DNA from: Saxidomus purpurata
Lineage: Eukaryota; Mollusca; Bivalvia; Venerida; Veneridae
Assembly: GCA_022818135.1 (NCBI GenBank)
Contig: JAFMSR010000008.1
Coordinates: 14,268,827 to 14,332,826, forward strand
Reading direction: 5' to 3'
Length of the DNA stretch: 64,000 nucleotides
Positions 24,388-37,281 of the stretch are shown here, piece after piece. The notes beneath the pieces were generated by a model that did not search any database, was not told where the DNA came from, and was given only the letters and a program-made list of their open reading frames with translations. The translations under genes were made by a program, and so were the position numbers. Numbering within the stretch: the first letter of the stretch is position 1; every line of letters starts with the position of its first letter.

Positions 24388-25776
24388 CGAATATTTTTTA
24401 ATTGAATATTAAACTTCAGCAATTTTGATCGTTTTCAGCCTATCTACACAGTACTTGAAAATAATCAGTTGTTAATTTCTTAAATCATCCAACCGTAACG
24501 CCGCTTGAACAGCACAGGACGTTTTGCTCGAAATTCACGTGCGCATTTAATTATGAGTTGAAATCTCACTTTTGTCTTTTCATTTAAAAGTTTGACTTCC
24601 GACATACCCCCCAAAAAACAAAGAAGAGTTTGGATTTAAATTCTTTGCTTAAAAATGCGGTTTACCAATGTGTAGCGCGAACGCGCTATTGCGATATTGC
24701 AGTGCAATAGAACAGTAGCCGATGTGGCGAGAACGTTTAGATGTACTCCAGCGACTGTCCAGACGATCAGCAGACGTTTCCTTCAAACTGGGGTTACTTC
24801 TGACCTCAATGAAATGAATTGTGTATTTTTGATTTCATTTGACCTATAACGACGTTAACTATTCTTCAAGATCGATGACATTTTCAGGAATTATTATTAA
24901 TTGGTTATGTTTTCATATTCTATAAAATTGGTTTTGATCTGAAACATTTTATCAGAACAAATTGACAACATACCACCTGTATAGTTTCTTTTGCTGTTCA
25001 GTATATCTTCCTTTAGAAGTGAGAAATTCTACAAAGGTCAATATCCTTAAAAGTAACTACCTGTGGTATAAAGTTTTTAGTTTTTAGTTTAAAAGTTACT
25101 AATTAATTAACAGAAAAACATTGAGTATTGTTCCTCACTTTTCAATTTCTGTGTTTATTACGGTAAATATTAATAGTCTTTAATACAGTGATTGTTTTTT
25201 TAATTTATATAATTATGTAATGTTGTGTTTTATAATTCTTTTGTATTCTGCTGTTTAATTTTTTTTCTGTAACCTTCATCTTTCATTTGTTTAATATTTT
25301 AATATGATATTGTAACTGTATATATGTATACCTTAATTGCGATGACATCCTTGAAAAAGCCATGAGTATACATTTCTGACCGTATCAAACCTATAAAATA
25401 TAGTCCGGACGAACTCACGGGTCGTACCGATGATAGCCTCTTTAGAGGATGGTGGACCCAATAAGCACAATTACAAACAAACAAACCGGACGAACTCTTT
25501 ACTGAAGCATGCATTTTACATCTGTTTTAAGTATTGAATGAAAATTTAACGAAATTGCAACATGAACGTGAAAACGTAATGAAACTATTGCTATGAAAGT
25601 GATTTCTTCTTATTTCATTGAATTTAAGGGTATCATGACCGCTATTTCAGTTTTTGCGTTGTTGCCTTGGTGTTTGACAATGTCGAACAAATACATTAAA
25701 CAGAATTCTAAATGTTTAAAAAAAACCCTGAGAACTGAGAGAAGTGTCGCCAATAACTTCTCATATTCTACTTAAA
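24388..25776. other. Unassigned AT-rich intergenic DNA
   Basis: I see no gene. A small perfect palindrome (tagcgcgaacgcgcta, about 24673) is followed by ctattgc...gcaatag. A phrase near 25420-25460 (gatagcctctttagaggatg) contains a short inverted repeat. Confidence 0.5.
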
Positions 25777-25925
25777 CCCCACTGGGGTTTCGACCGTACC
25801 GGTATGACACCGGTACTGGGGGTTTTTTTTCCAGCAAGCGGACTCGAGAGTGACTTGATAAGCTACACGCTTTCGTCACAATCGAGCTAAAATAAATAAG
25901 TGCATGCATAAACTAAACTAAACTA
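25777..25925 (+). mobile_element. 5'-truncated SINE (tail part)
   Basis: Shares gcggactcgagagtgact, ataagct.cacgctttcgtc and acaatcgagctaaaataaat with the full-length SINE at 48248-48440, in the same order and ending in a taaacta-type tail. The tRNA-like head with box A/B is missing; only the segment from about 'tttcgaccgtacc' onward is present. Confidence 0.8.
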
Positions 25926-28486
25926 ATAAGGTATTCAACCTTTAATGATCTGTGTTTCAAAGTCCTTGATAATTGTTATTTTCATCACCTATACCCTTTC
26001 AATGTTTCGTATTCAAATTTTAAAAGAAATATACCGTCAAATATAGAAAAGTTCGCCAACATTCAGTAAACATTATAATAATTTGATGTAAGTTTGGTAA
26101 TAAAGTATTCAGTATACACTGTAAAGCTACAGTTAAAACATATTCCACCAACAAATGAGCTATCCAAATGAACGTGATGCATATTATTAATTTATTACAA
26201 AGTTGAAAAATTATCTAATCAAGAAACAGTAACGGGAATAAAAAAGAACAGAATGTCTGCGTAGGTGTTATTCCAATGGATTATCACCCGTATTTCAGCA
26301 CTTTCTGATGACACCATTAATTAAGCTTTGTAGCTTGGTATGTTTGTTTATAAAATAGCTGTACTGTTGTGGTATCTGTGGCGCGGTATCGACGTCACAA
26401 GAAATATCAATCTGTTTTAATCTGACGTCAATGTGACATACTACGGTCTTTCATGCATCATAATATTGTGAAACACTTTTAGATATTGCAAAATAATGAC
26501 AATATTAACGACGGTCCTTCACTTTAAGATGTAAGATGCTATATTTTTATAATTTCATACTTCCTGCAATGTCACAGCGTAACAGCAAAACGCCTTAAAG
26601 TAATGACGGAAGTCTGTGTACTTCTTTGATCATCCTTGGTATATGTCTAGCAAAAATGTTTTCGAAAATGAGAAGTGCTTAAATTACCAGAATATTTTTC
26701 GATTTTGTCTGTCTGGTTCAAAAGTACTCTGTATTGGATAAGGAATATGCATATTTTAGCGAATATATATTTTAACAATACTGACTTGTATGTTAAATGA
26801 ACATAAGTTTCACATTGTTATTCCTCTCGTTTAGTCCCCGTAAGCCATCCATTTTGTTGTTTTGTTGTCTTTGAGTTTATAACCGTAAAAAAAGGATAAC
26901 AATTAATAGACATTAATATTTTAGTTTCCTTTTCAAAATATTTTTCTCTTAAAGAGTAGCCAAAGTGCGACATTTAAGTAACGTGCTTATGTGTATGGCA
27001 TTGCTATTTATTTTGATTTCAAAGAATTCAATGATATTATACGAAACAGGAGACAAACTATGTTTTCTCCATGTGAAATGGGAATTACAGTGCAAACCAT
27101 ACGTTTATCATTTTTATTTGTTGACAAGACAATATCATACTTCCAGTGCTTATTAATACCCTTTCAAGATAAAATAATGGATGGTTCCATTATTTTGACA
27201 AGTGTCCTTGAACCATAAAAACTCCCTCTTCAGTCGATAAAATTGATAAAGATTTTTCCTCCTCAAATTTCTTTTATTTATGTTGCTAGAAATGGTCTAA
27301 GACAAATGTGGCAATGCGTTAAGTTCTCTGAGAACCTAAATAGTTTCGGAGCTAATCTGACTGTCAGATGAACCTGTGGAGTGCTTATATGCATGTTGTT
27401 ACATGTATATTTGACATCTGTTATGACCTCACTAGATAAAACCCAGTCCTAAATCGACTATAATTGTCTGTGCTGTTCGTTTTCCCTTTCCGTGTTCAGT
27501 TGAAAGAAAGTTATACAGACTGGGATACTAAACGAGGCTGTACAAAATTTCATGATTCTTTTGGCAATATCCTTTGAACACCTGTAACGTAATAAAACGT
27601 ATACGCGGGTTAAGACAGGTTTGGCCTTCCATAGAAGTGACAGTGACCGTATGGAACACGTTTTGTCTGTATGAATTTAAAGGCTATGCCGACAGCTCCT
27701 GACTGTTGAAAACTCAGACGTCCGAGGCAAATGCTGACACTTTTAGACGACCTTGAAAATGACCTTGGACACAATTTTACCAGCTTTGAAAATTTTCATT
27801 TTACCAACATTCGCGTACAGGCCCCTGTGAGATAGTGTTTTGAGCGCGTGCAAATATTTTTTCACAGACATGAAGCAGACATGTCGTACTCAAACCTAGG
27901 TATATTGACATCTTATGAGAACGCTTGAAATTGACCTCCCGTTAGCAAAAAAAAAAAAAAGTCCATGCGCAGGTTAGCAGGCAGGGTGACCCCTTCGCGT
28001 GTCCTCTGTAGGTGGGCCAATGGAAATTTTACTTTCATGTTACAGCTCAATCTATTTGCTGACGTATATAACACGCGCAGTAAACCGAAAGTAGCCAAAA
28101 CGTGATGTACAGTGTTTACAAAAACGCATGCATGTCTGTCGAGTGTGTAACAAAATATGCCGGTGTCCAAAGGTTATATGATATCAACAAGAAATATAAG
28201 GACAACTTTTGGTCTGCCCCTAACTAATGCCTTCATCTAAAGATCTCAAATTTTGGCAAAGAGAGACAATTAAAACACCTGGGCTAGATTAATTTTGGTG
28301 GATTTCCTCTCAATTTCAGTTAGCACTGTGTGAAAATATATACAATCATGTAATGCCCACTCAATGAACAATTTTAAAGATGTGTCAAGCACAAAGATGA
28401 GTTCAAATGACAAAGGGAAACAATTCAAAATTTGTGGAAGGAAGAGTATGATTCTTTTAATATCCTTTTACTAAATACAGGTACTA
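25926..28486. other. Unassigned intergenic DNA left of the receptor cluster
   Basis: No coding domain, RNA gene or tandem array is recognised. A 14-base A run is at about 27947. The longest frame, 27913-28170 on the minus strand (85 aa), reads through that run and matches nothing I know. Confidence 0.5.
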
Positions 28487-29079
28487 GTTTAAAATTAAGT
28501 GTACTGGCTATAGTTTTGCCGACTGGAACAACGGACGTGCAGTCCTACTCGGATATGGATATTTATTATGTGATTTATATTAAAACTCTGTTCTAAACTG
28601 CTTCGACGGTTGTTTCTTTTTTTGATAAACCTGATAGATACTGCAAGTATTTTCTGGATTGTATTTGTTGTCCACAAGTAAAATACGTTTAAAGGTTATC
28701 GAATAAGCTGTCGAATTTTGTCTAGCGATATGATTTAGAAGGAATATGAATCCATCCATGTTGACTCGTTTTTCTCGTAATGTTAACGCAGGAGGCTGGA
28801 CCGATACACGTGACGAGGTATAACAATAATAACACAATAAACACGAGGTAGATAGTTTTGATGTAATGTTAAGAGGTGTGAATTGGGGAACAACCTAAAG
28901 AGAAACAAGGTATGTGCAGTCTAGATTGCCCGTATATTTTCTTCACAAATTAACTGCGTCAAACACTAAGACACATTGAAATTTGAATTCAATGAAAGTT
29001 TGTAAAACATATTTAAAACACTTAAGTTTATGCCATGTATGACTAAGGTGCTTCAACTTTGCTAGCTGGCCCCATTCAG

Positions 29080-30612
29080 AGCAATAACAACACTGAAAAC
29101 AAGACTGATGATAAACAAGATAGATCACAAAATTAATTAATATGAAATACAATTGATCATCAAGAGTTTTAACTATTTCTATGCAAGTGATCACTTTTGA
29201 AGCTGTTTTTCTTGCAAACATTTCTTCAATAACATCATCGTTATTTTCACCTCCAATCTCTTCCCTTTCGGGAGGTGTTTTGGAATTATTGACTGGTGCA
29301 ACTTTATTTGTGCTGTGAACCTTACTCTTTCCGCGTTTGCAGATGTTTTTGCTAAATGTACGATAAAGATGTCCAAATCAACACTTAATGCGTTAATCAA
29401 ATTAGTAATTAGAAGACTGTAGATGACATATAATGCATTTTAAGTTAGTCGGTTGAAATTTTGTCCATCAATGCTGTTGACGAAGGAACTAAAGCTAAAT
29501 ACAATGCCACTGCAAACGATAACCTCTCATCAGAGTTTGGTCTAGAAAAACATGTAAGCGTATTAAGAATTGTGATCCTAGAAACTCACATAAAATGTTA
29601 TTGTTATTTAAAATGCTGGTCTTCTCTTCAAGTTAAATGATGCTTCCGAAGTGTCTTGTATCTTGACAATACGGAAGATGTGTTTTCTATGTTTTGTTCA
29701 TGTAAGGCCCTTATGGCTGCACTTTTCTTTCATCTACTCGCCATTTTAAGTTATACATGTACGTTTAATGATCAAATCTCCCGTAGGTGAATTAAATATA
29801 TGTTTGGAAGTGTCATGCTAGACACAAACATCTTAAAGAAGTATCCGTGTTTGTCAAAAGGATATAATGTAGAATCAACATTACATGTGGTTTTATAACA
29901 TCGGCTAGAACCACAATAATGCAATGCTGAAATATAACTCATTTCGGAGTAAGGCCACTGTTTTCAAACAATAAAACCGCTTACCACTTACAACAGATAG
30001 TAAAATTTGGAGTTTCCAAACCAACTCTTTCGGTAAAGGAATGTCTTTCTTTCCGCCGAGCATTGATGTGTCCCATGTAAGCAGTTCATCCGGATTGAAT
30101 GCCATAAAATTCAATGTTTGTTAAATACTGTGTACGATTGACCTACGGCAGAACGCAATATAATTACAGTCAAAAACTTCCTATTAATTGATATTTTGTG
30201 AGCTTAATGTTTGTGTTCACATGCGTATATTAAGTTATGTAAAGAGATCATAAAGTAATTTTGATATAACAGTTTCAGTGATTGCTGTGTCAGTTTCTTT
30301 TTCTTAATGGTCGAAGACTTTTCTGTAAGTTGGTCTGGTTACTTGTTGGTGCTTTGCTCTGTTTTGGAGTGTTTCTTTTGGTTTTAACATGGTAAGTGTC
30401 ATTTGTTTCATTAATACTAAGAAAATATAGGAAATTACACTGAAAAACATCTTAGGGTCTTTCTGAAACTGTCATCCATCACATGACGTTGGTTACGCAG
30501 AAACCTCAGTTGTGATGTATTGAACAAATATTCAAGTAAATTGTCCATTTCATTATATGTATCTGCTTGTCCTGTTGCAAAAGTTAGTATTATATTAAAA
30601 ATATTGCATTTG
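29080..30612 (-). pseudogene. Cys-loop receptor pseudogene P (nicotinic-receptor-like)
   Basis: A decayed relative of gene C. Exon-1 homology lies at about 30474-30612 (YNEMDNLLEYLFNTS, followed by loss of about three codons; the donor seen in gene C is gone). Exon 2 starts at 30142 after a usable acceptor (CCGTAG). Breaks: a deletion of about 40 bp removes the 'ITW.D' segment and shifts the frame (near 30100); the second Cys of the Cys-loop is Tyr (CNVDSTLYPFDKHGY, about 29835-29880); an in-frame TAA follows M2 near 29440; M3 and M4 are in different frames. M2 (DERLSFAVALYLALV), the end of M3 (IFIVHLAKTSAN) and M4 remain readable. It sits head-to-head with gene A, about 1.3 kb between first exons. 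A non-coding transcript cannot be excluded, but no full receptor can be made. Confidence 0.88.
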
Positions 30613-31882
30613 TTAGAAATACTTCAGAATGTCCTGTACCTAGACAAGTGTATGTATTTATGCTCGTTTGATATTATACCCAGCAACATTAGCAATTTTT
30701 AGCACCATGTAGCATTAAATATAATATTTTTCTAGACATATGTACAAAAATGTACCAGCAATTGTTAATGTTTATTTGTCGTGAAATATATTTGTTCTGT
30801 TATCATCTTTATCAATCAGGCACTAACTATTGGATAGGGAATAATACAATCGATGTCCTAATAAATAGAATTTGTTTGTTGCTGTTAAGTTGATTATATT
30901 GATATAACAAGAAATAAAGGGGAAATGAAAGCATGCTGACAGTATTGAAGAGCCCTTGCACGAAAACACATTAAAAGGTATTTGGTGCATACGTTTCTAT
31001 ATCGTTAAAATTACCACTTTTATCATTCAAAACGTTTGATAGACAGAAAATATTCTTGTCTAAACGTGTCTATCTATTTGTTTTGTAAAAGCCTTACTAT
31101 TTTAATAGATATATATCTTTTATTACCTCCTCATAGGGAGAACACAGTTACTGTATTCAATACAACAATATTTCAAGACATCATGACGCTTTTTGTCCTT
31201 TCCTTCTTATATTTCGAGGATATCATTTTCTTTATCACACTGCTTTCGTCTGACCTGCGTATTAATTTTATAGTTATTTTATCATGTTAGCTTATTGACG
31301 ACAACAATAACATGCCGAACACGTACTCTGTTTAAGTATGGATAAGACAGGAAAATGTCCTACTTTAAATGGTTCTCAATAGTATCGTCTTGCCATTTTG
31401 GCAGAACTTTGAATAATCATAAATCATAATGTCTGAAATATTTCACCAGCGATCAAATTTCAGTCTGGTTGTAAACCTATTCTGTATGATGAGTCTAGAC
31501 TGTACTACACTGCGCTGCATTCTTTTCACTTTCATTTTTTGTTTGTTAAGTTATTTAACCAGAGATCCGTTAGAATGTTTTGATATACACACATGTTATT
31601 ACAGTTATTATAAGATCATGAGCTTTCTTGAAAAATAATATGGAAATTTTCAAAAGACCTAAACTCTCCCTACTCATGTTTGTTAAACACATAAATATGA
31701 TGAGTTTTTGCCATTAGTGACAACGCAATATAATTTGTTATTTATGTACTCAAAGGGACAATTCAATGATTATTTTCTAATCGATTGAACTGACCATTTG
31801 TTGAATTGAGCCTGATGGAGTAAATCAGACATTTGCTATAACTGTGTGATTTCCAACAGTACGAGTTCTTTGAATAACAAAT
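30613..31882. promoter_or_regulatory. Divergent intergenic region between P and gene A
   Basis: About 1.27 kb of AT-rich DNA between two opposed first exons. By position it should hold the promoter of gene A. No TATA or initiator motif stands out enough to call. It is almost identical in the other copy (39736-41006). Confidence 0.4.
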
Positions 31883-34800
31883 ATGGATTTGAAATTATTG
31901 CTTTTACTTATGCTGACAGGAATAGCGGACGGACAAACGTACACAGATATAGATAATTTACTCAGTGATTTATTTAATGAATCGAGGTATAACAGATTGA
32001 TACGGCCGTTGGTGGATCAAAGTGAAAAGATGGAGGTTGACATTGTTTTATTATATACCTATTATCGATATATAAATATTTTCCGTAAAGTTCGCGACAA
32101 GATTCTAGTTTCTTTAACACGATAATATACAATATTACCACGGTCGTCCATACAATAGTACTGTTTATTTATGACATTAACGAGGTTGCGTTTGATTCGT
32201 CATTTGTTTTTCATGTGACGATGCCAGTAAATAATATTTTTACATAACTGTAATCTTGATGTCAGATAAGCCTTTACTTTACGTACAGGACTAGGTTATG
32301 ATTCCGGTTTCTAGTTAATGATATAGATTGAGTTCAAAGATCAAGCAGTGGGTCATAAAGGCATACAAATACGAGTGAATCCTAATACCAGTGTGCTGAA
32401 AAACTATACAACTTGTGTTTTAAAAATTTATGTTGATTTAATTATTTTCTCCAGTTATCTATTGTGAGTTTTAGATATTTTACTTATCGTTACATGGAAT
32501 TTCATAAATCTAACCGCTAAATGTTACCAAATGTAAATAACATCGTAACGCCTTATGGTCGAATTGATAGAGATTTAAAAAAATCAAGCGTATTGTACAA
32601 ACAAATTTTGTTTTAAGTGAAAGCTGATTTTGTGACAAGTTAGAGACCATACTTTCGTTCATACAATATTAATTACGAAGCTTTTGTTTGTTATTGCGAT
32701 GGAATGGATGTACATGTAGTAAAGGAAAACGATGTTTTTTTTCAAATCCGCCTCAAATTGTTTCATGTCATGTGGATAGTAAATAATCTAAGAAACAAAT
32801 GCTAATGTTAATACATTTCCATGTACATCAATATTAATTATTTACACGGTCCCATTTTTGTTAATGTCTTTTTCTGTTTAAAACTATATGTTCTTTACGT
32901 ATCTTTTGCAGAATTTCATCTGTATGAGCAACAATAAGATATGCATAGGACGCGGATATGGAATATTGATACAGATTATTCATCGTTTATATTCATCATG
33001 AATAAAGATATTAAATTTATGACAAACATGAACCTATGAATTTGCTATTTTAGTAAGTGAGGATGACTCGGAAAGTATAATAAAATATTTAATTGTTTAC
33101 ATTTGATACAAGTGCAGATCGACGCTTTCCCCAAAGTGAATTACCGCACTACTTGAGTCAAGTTTTAATGACATCAAAATTCAATAACTCTCGGTCCACA
33201 TACACTACAGAAAATGTTGATAACCATTTCTTATTTTTATAAAACATAATAGAACATTATCGGGTATCATACATTTAAACAAGGCGGCCAAGATGGCCCT
33301 ATATCGCTCACCTTGCTACCATTGGCTATAATACAAGGTCATCGATAGCAGAAAGGGTCAAATTTGACCTGAGCATTCTTGGAAGATATAAACTAGGCAA
33401 TTATACATGCCAAATATCTAAGCTCTAGGCCTTGTGGTTTCAGACAGTTTTTATTATATTAACGGATTGTGAAACGGTGCAAATAAGTACGAGTTCTCTG
33501 TCTCGGCGAGATTTTGCGAGATTTCATCATTACAACGACGCCATTTTAAGTAAGCGAAAACAGAAAATCATCGATAAATATATTCATTCATTTTTAAGTA
33601 AAATCAGTTTTTCAACGTTGAAATTCTACATAACAAATGTGTAAGATATAAATAATCAATTGAGTAGTTTTGTGTGTGAATTCATATCTACATAAGCCCT
33701 TTCAAGTGCCGATCATCTGTAAGAATGTTTGACGAGAAGGTGAAAAAATGGCGGAACTATGGCTAACATAGCCCAACTTTGTAGCGATTTTCTGTCGTTC
33801 TTCTGTGTTTGCTTGAATGATAGGGGTTTGGTTACATTAAGAAAGGGTTTGTTAAGTGTTCGGAGTAATTCCTTTTGTTAAAAAGCGGGTAAGTAATGAA
33901 GGAGAAGTCGTAAAGTTGGGCCAATTTTAACTTTTGCGCTGAAAAAATTGCGGAATTTGCTAAACCAGGGTCTATGCTGTCACGAATTTTCGCACCTGTG
34001 TCGTTATTGTGTTAAAAAGATGAATTATATTAGATTCAAGAATCATTGATAAATCCATTAAAGTATTTGCAAAGTAACAATGGCTAAAATAGTTTGTAGC
34101 ACTTTTCAAAACGAGCGTCATTCGGCTGTAAATAAGATTGATAGCCATACTTGTCATGCTGTGTGTTACTTATAGCCCTAAGAAAATAACATATTTTTTA
34201 AAGTGAAAATGATCATTTTAAGTATGTTAAATGACTCTGATCTCCATAAAAAAATTCAATTTCATAAGTATACACTTGATATCACGGTTAAAAATTTGTG
34301 AAAATGTGTAAAATTAGATTCCATTTTGAGTTGAGCGATTTGTTGCAGTTATTTCGTTTTTTCTGCGAACATTCCAATTAATTTGTTTCCGCTCAAAAGA
34401 GAATGCAACTATTAGTAAACAATGTCGATAATTACATGTGGTTTGATCATGACTTTTTACAAAATTAATATCAAAATAAAGTGACACAAAAATGTCGTGA
34501 AGAACTTTCGCACGTTTTACGTTTTTTTTTTTTTTTTTGTTGATTGCTATTTTGCCAATCAAAGAAAAATTAAGTGATAACAAAGCGATTTCGGTTTTAT
34601 AAAAACATAATTTGTTGATTAGTTTGTTTGATCTGATCTATTAATAGAAAGTATAATACGACAGTAATACCATCGCGCCTTTCACACTCTTCTTTTATTT
34701 TTTGTTTTTGCTTATTCGCATTTTGTTTATATTAAATTTTACTCATTGAACTTTTTTGCCTCGTTTAATTTTTGTTCTTTTACTTGAATATTTGCATATA

Positions 34801-35957
34801 TTTTGTAGGTTAACATCACCCTATACCTAACTGCCATGGAATCATTTGATATCTCAACCGGCCTGTTACACACGACAGGACATTTCGAAATAACGTGGTT
34901 TGATGAATTTCTGGCATGGGATCCTTTAAAATACGGTGGAAAAGAAATAGTTCAGTTATCTATGTCAAAGATTTGGAAACCATATTTTGCCTTTACAAAC
35001 CAACCAGACGGCGTAGATGTTCTCACAGACAGAAGCTCCGTTACACCTGTTTGGGTTTCGTGCGCAGGTTATGTGACGATGTTTAAAGGTGGCATATTTG
35101 ATACTAGATGTGACGTTGACACGACGTATTATCCTTTTGATACACATATTTGTATATTTCCGTTGACTGTACTGAATCACGATACTTCCGAACTAGCTGT
35201 CGCATCTTCCACATTTATAGTTATGGATGACTTTAAAGAGAACATTGAATGGGAGGTTTACAGCAGGAATGTTGATGAAAATAAAAACGTGTCCGAACCG
35301 AAAAAGTGGAAAGCTTTACCTCTGTGGCAAAGGTCAGTTATCATAAAGAGAAGGCCAGGTTTTGAAATGCTGAATAACATTTTATTGGTAACATTTCTGA
35401 CGTTTCTGAACATATTCGCTTGTTTTGTGCGTCCAGATTCAGGCGAAAGACTGTCGTTTGCTGTGACATTATACCTCTCTTTAGTTTTTGCTGATGCTGG
35501 ATTAATAGCAAATATACCGAATAACTCCTTGAAAATACCTGTGATAGCTTACGATATTTTTGTGATGAACTTGATAAATACTGCTGGTGTTTTCTGGAGT
35601 ATATTTATGGTTCACTTATCAAAAACATCTAACACTAACCTGAAAATGCCGGCTTTTGTCTTACGATATGTTTCAAAGCAAATACGAAGGCGCAACATGA
35701 CGTCATCCTTGCCGACTATTGATTCTAGCAAAGGAAATGACGTAGAAGGTAATGATGCATGCGGAGAAATTATTGGAAAGACAAACATAACAGACAGTAA
35801 TGGAAATGACGTGGAGACAGAGAACGTTAATACTGAAAAAGAGGAATTGTCCGGGCTAGATGTCGCAATTGTTCTTGACAAGATATATTTTGTTGTTGCC
35901 CTCACAACTTTCATTGATTTATACGTAGTCATTTTGATTATATATTTAAGTAATTAG
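31883..35957 (+). CDS. Gene A: divergent Cys-loop (nicotinic-receptor-like) channel subunit
   Basis: Two coding exons, 31883-32035 (51 codons) and 34809-35957, join in phase 0 to give 433 residues. The donor is GAG|gttgac and the acceptor ttttgtag|GTT; the join restores KMEVNITLYLTAM. Residues 1-17 form a signal peptide. The ligand domain runs to about 235, with loop-D-like ITWFDEFLAWDP and a 13-residue Cys-loop (C152 to C166, YYPFD inside). Membrane segments: M1 about 239-257, M2 264-286, M3 294-319, M4 409-430, with a short M3-M4 loop of about 90 residues. GER at the M2 start and Leu at 9' indicate a cation-type pore, while Asp280 at 15' is unusual. The loop-C Cys pair, loop-B Trp and loop-A Tyr are absent, and the usual M1 Pro is missing. 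Expected to be a surface pentamer subunit with unknown ligand. An exon-free reading from the Met at 34836 would lack a signal peptide, so the spliced model is preferred. Confidence 0.92.
33271..33450 (+). repeat. Interspersed repeat fragment in the gene A intron
   Basis: Contains aagatggccctatatcgctc and 'gacctgagcattcttgg', phrases I associate with common bivalve interspersed repeats (recalled, not searched). It is present only in this copy of the intron, within the non-matching segment 33083-34580. Confidence 0.4.
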
Positions 35958-36781
35958 ATTTATTGAGTAAAAATCAGTTGAAGCAGTATGAATATAATTT
36001 TTGTTTAAATATCGTGCAATGATGTCTAACTATTAAAGTGACATTTAAATAAGCTAAAATATACCAAATAATGTAATGAAACTCTCGTGTAATTTCTTGT
36101 CAACAAGCAGAGTTATTATATCCAACAGCATTCAATGCATGTTCTTTTTTTCAAAAAAAAGAAACACAACAACTCGTGTAGGGAACGTGTTGTTTTTGAA
36201 ACGACATTACTATGTTGTTTTCTAAAAGTATCAAGTGAGCATTGCCATATTGCAATTTATATTATACTGATTTGCTATCTTGTACAGTTATAGTGTCCGT
36301 TGGAGAAAAGTGTTATGAGTAGAACTTGTGAAATAAGGAAAACAAAAATCTTTACTATAATTACATTATGTAATAATAGGCCGTAAATCTTGTCGAGACA
36401 GTTTCAAGACATAAAAAGATATGTTTTCCTAAGAGAATCACTCCCTACATCTAGCAGGTTATATTCTAAATACATACATAATGTGTTCAATGAACGTAAA
36501 ATGATAATAAATACAATTTTACAGAACAGCAATATAGAGACCTTGGATGTTTTACGGTATTGCAACATATTTTAAAACGCTGATTTTACCAACGATGACT
36601 GGAGTTTATAGCTATAACTTTTAGGTTAAGTAATAATACTTGCAAATATTCTATTATTTACGCTTTTGAAAATATTTTAATTTGACACCATTATTAGAGT
36701 GTGCCTCTTCCACTGTTTGATTATAGTGTCGGAACTTGCGTGTGCACCAAGTTTAATCAATACTCTAACATCTCAGAAGGA
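35958..36781. other. 3' flank of gene A up to gap 2
   Basis: Holds an ATTAAA poly(A)-type hexamer at 36032, 75 bases after the stop, as a candidate 3' end. A 61-codon frame at 36390-36575 recurs in the other copy but that is expected from the duplication. The part from about 36520 to 36690 has a diverged relative at 61125-61270. Confidence 0.5.
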
Positions 36782-37281
36782 NNNNNNNNNNNNNNNNNNN
36801 NNNNNNNNNNNNNNNNNNNNNNNNNNNNNNNNNNNNNNNNNNNNNNNNNNNNNNNNNNNNNNNNNNNNNNNNNNNNNNNNNNNNNNNNNNNNNNNNNNNN
36901 NNNNNNNNNNNNNNNNNNNNNNNNNNNNNNNNNNNNNNNNNNNNNNNNNNNNNNNNNNNNNNNNNNNNNNNNNNNNNNNNNNNNNNNNNNNNNNNNNNNN
37001 NNNNNNNNNNNNNNNNNNNNNNNNNNNNNNNNNNNNNNNNNNNNNNNNNNNNNNNNNNNNNNNNNNNNNNNNNNNNNNNNNNNNNNNNNNNNNNNNNNNN
37101 NNNNNNNNNNNNNNNNNNNNNNNNNNNNNNNNNNNNNNNNNNNNNNNNNNNNNNNNNNNNNNNNNNNNNNNNNNNNNNNNNNNNNNNNNNNNNNNNNNNN
37201 NNNNNNNNNNNNNNNNNNNNNNNNNNNNNNNNNNNNNNNNNNNNNNNNNNNNNNNNNNNNNNNNNNNNNNNNNNNNNNNNN
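36782..37281. other. Assembly gap 2, exactly 500 N
   Basis: A placeholder gap. The contig on the right begins with about 335 bases (37282-37616) that do not match the left copy before homology starts. Confidence 1.

Larger units (their letters stand above)
28487..36781. repeat. Receptor-locus block, copy 1 (left of gap 2)
   Basis: Matches 37617-47788 with offsets of 9131-9137 bp on the left, 9123 bp in the middle and 11008 bp after the intron of gene A, where the two copies carry different inserts (33083-34580 here, 42206-45592 there). The match on this side runs to the base before the gap (…ctcagaagga). The block carries pseudogene P and gene A. Confidence 0.9.

Noticed and set aside
28580..28837. 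85-codon minus frame, repeated at 37711-37974 (87 codons)
   Set aside because: No recognised domain; its conservation follows from the duplicated block, and it reads through a T-run that differs by 6 bases.
34965..35932. Minus-strand frames inside exon 2 of gene A
   Set aside because: Shadow frames of the receptor coding sequence; the same holds for 45973-46940 in A'.
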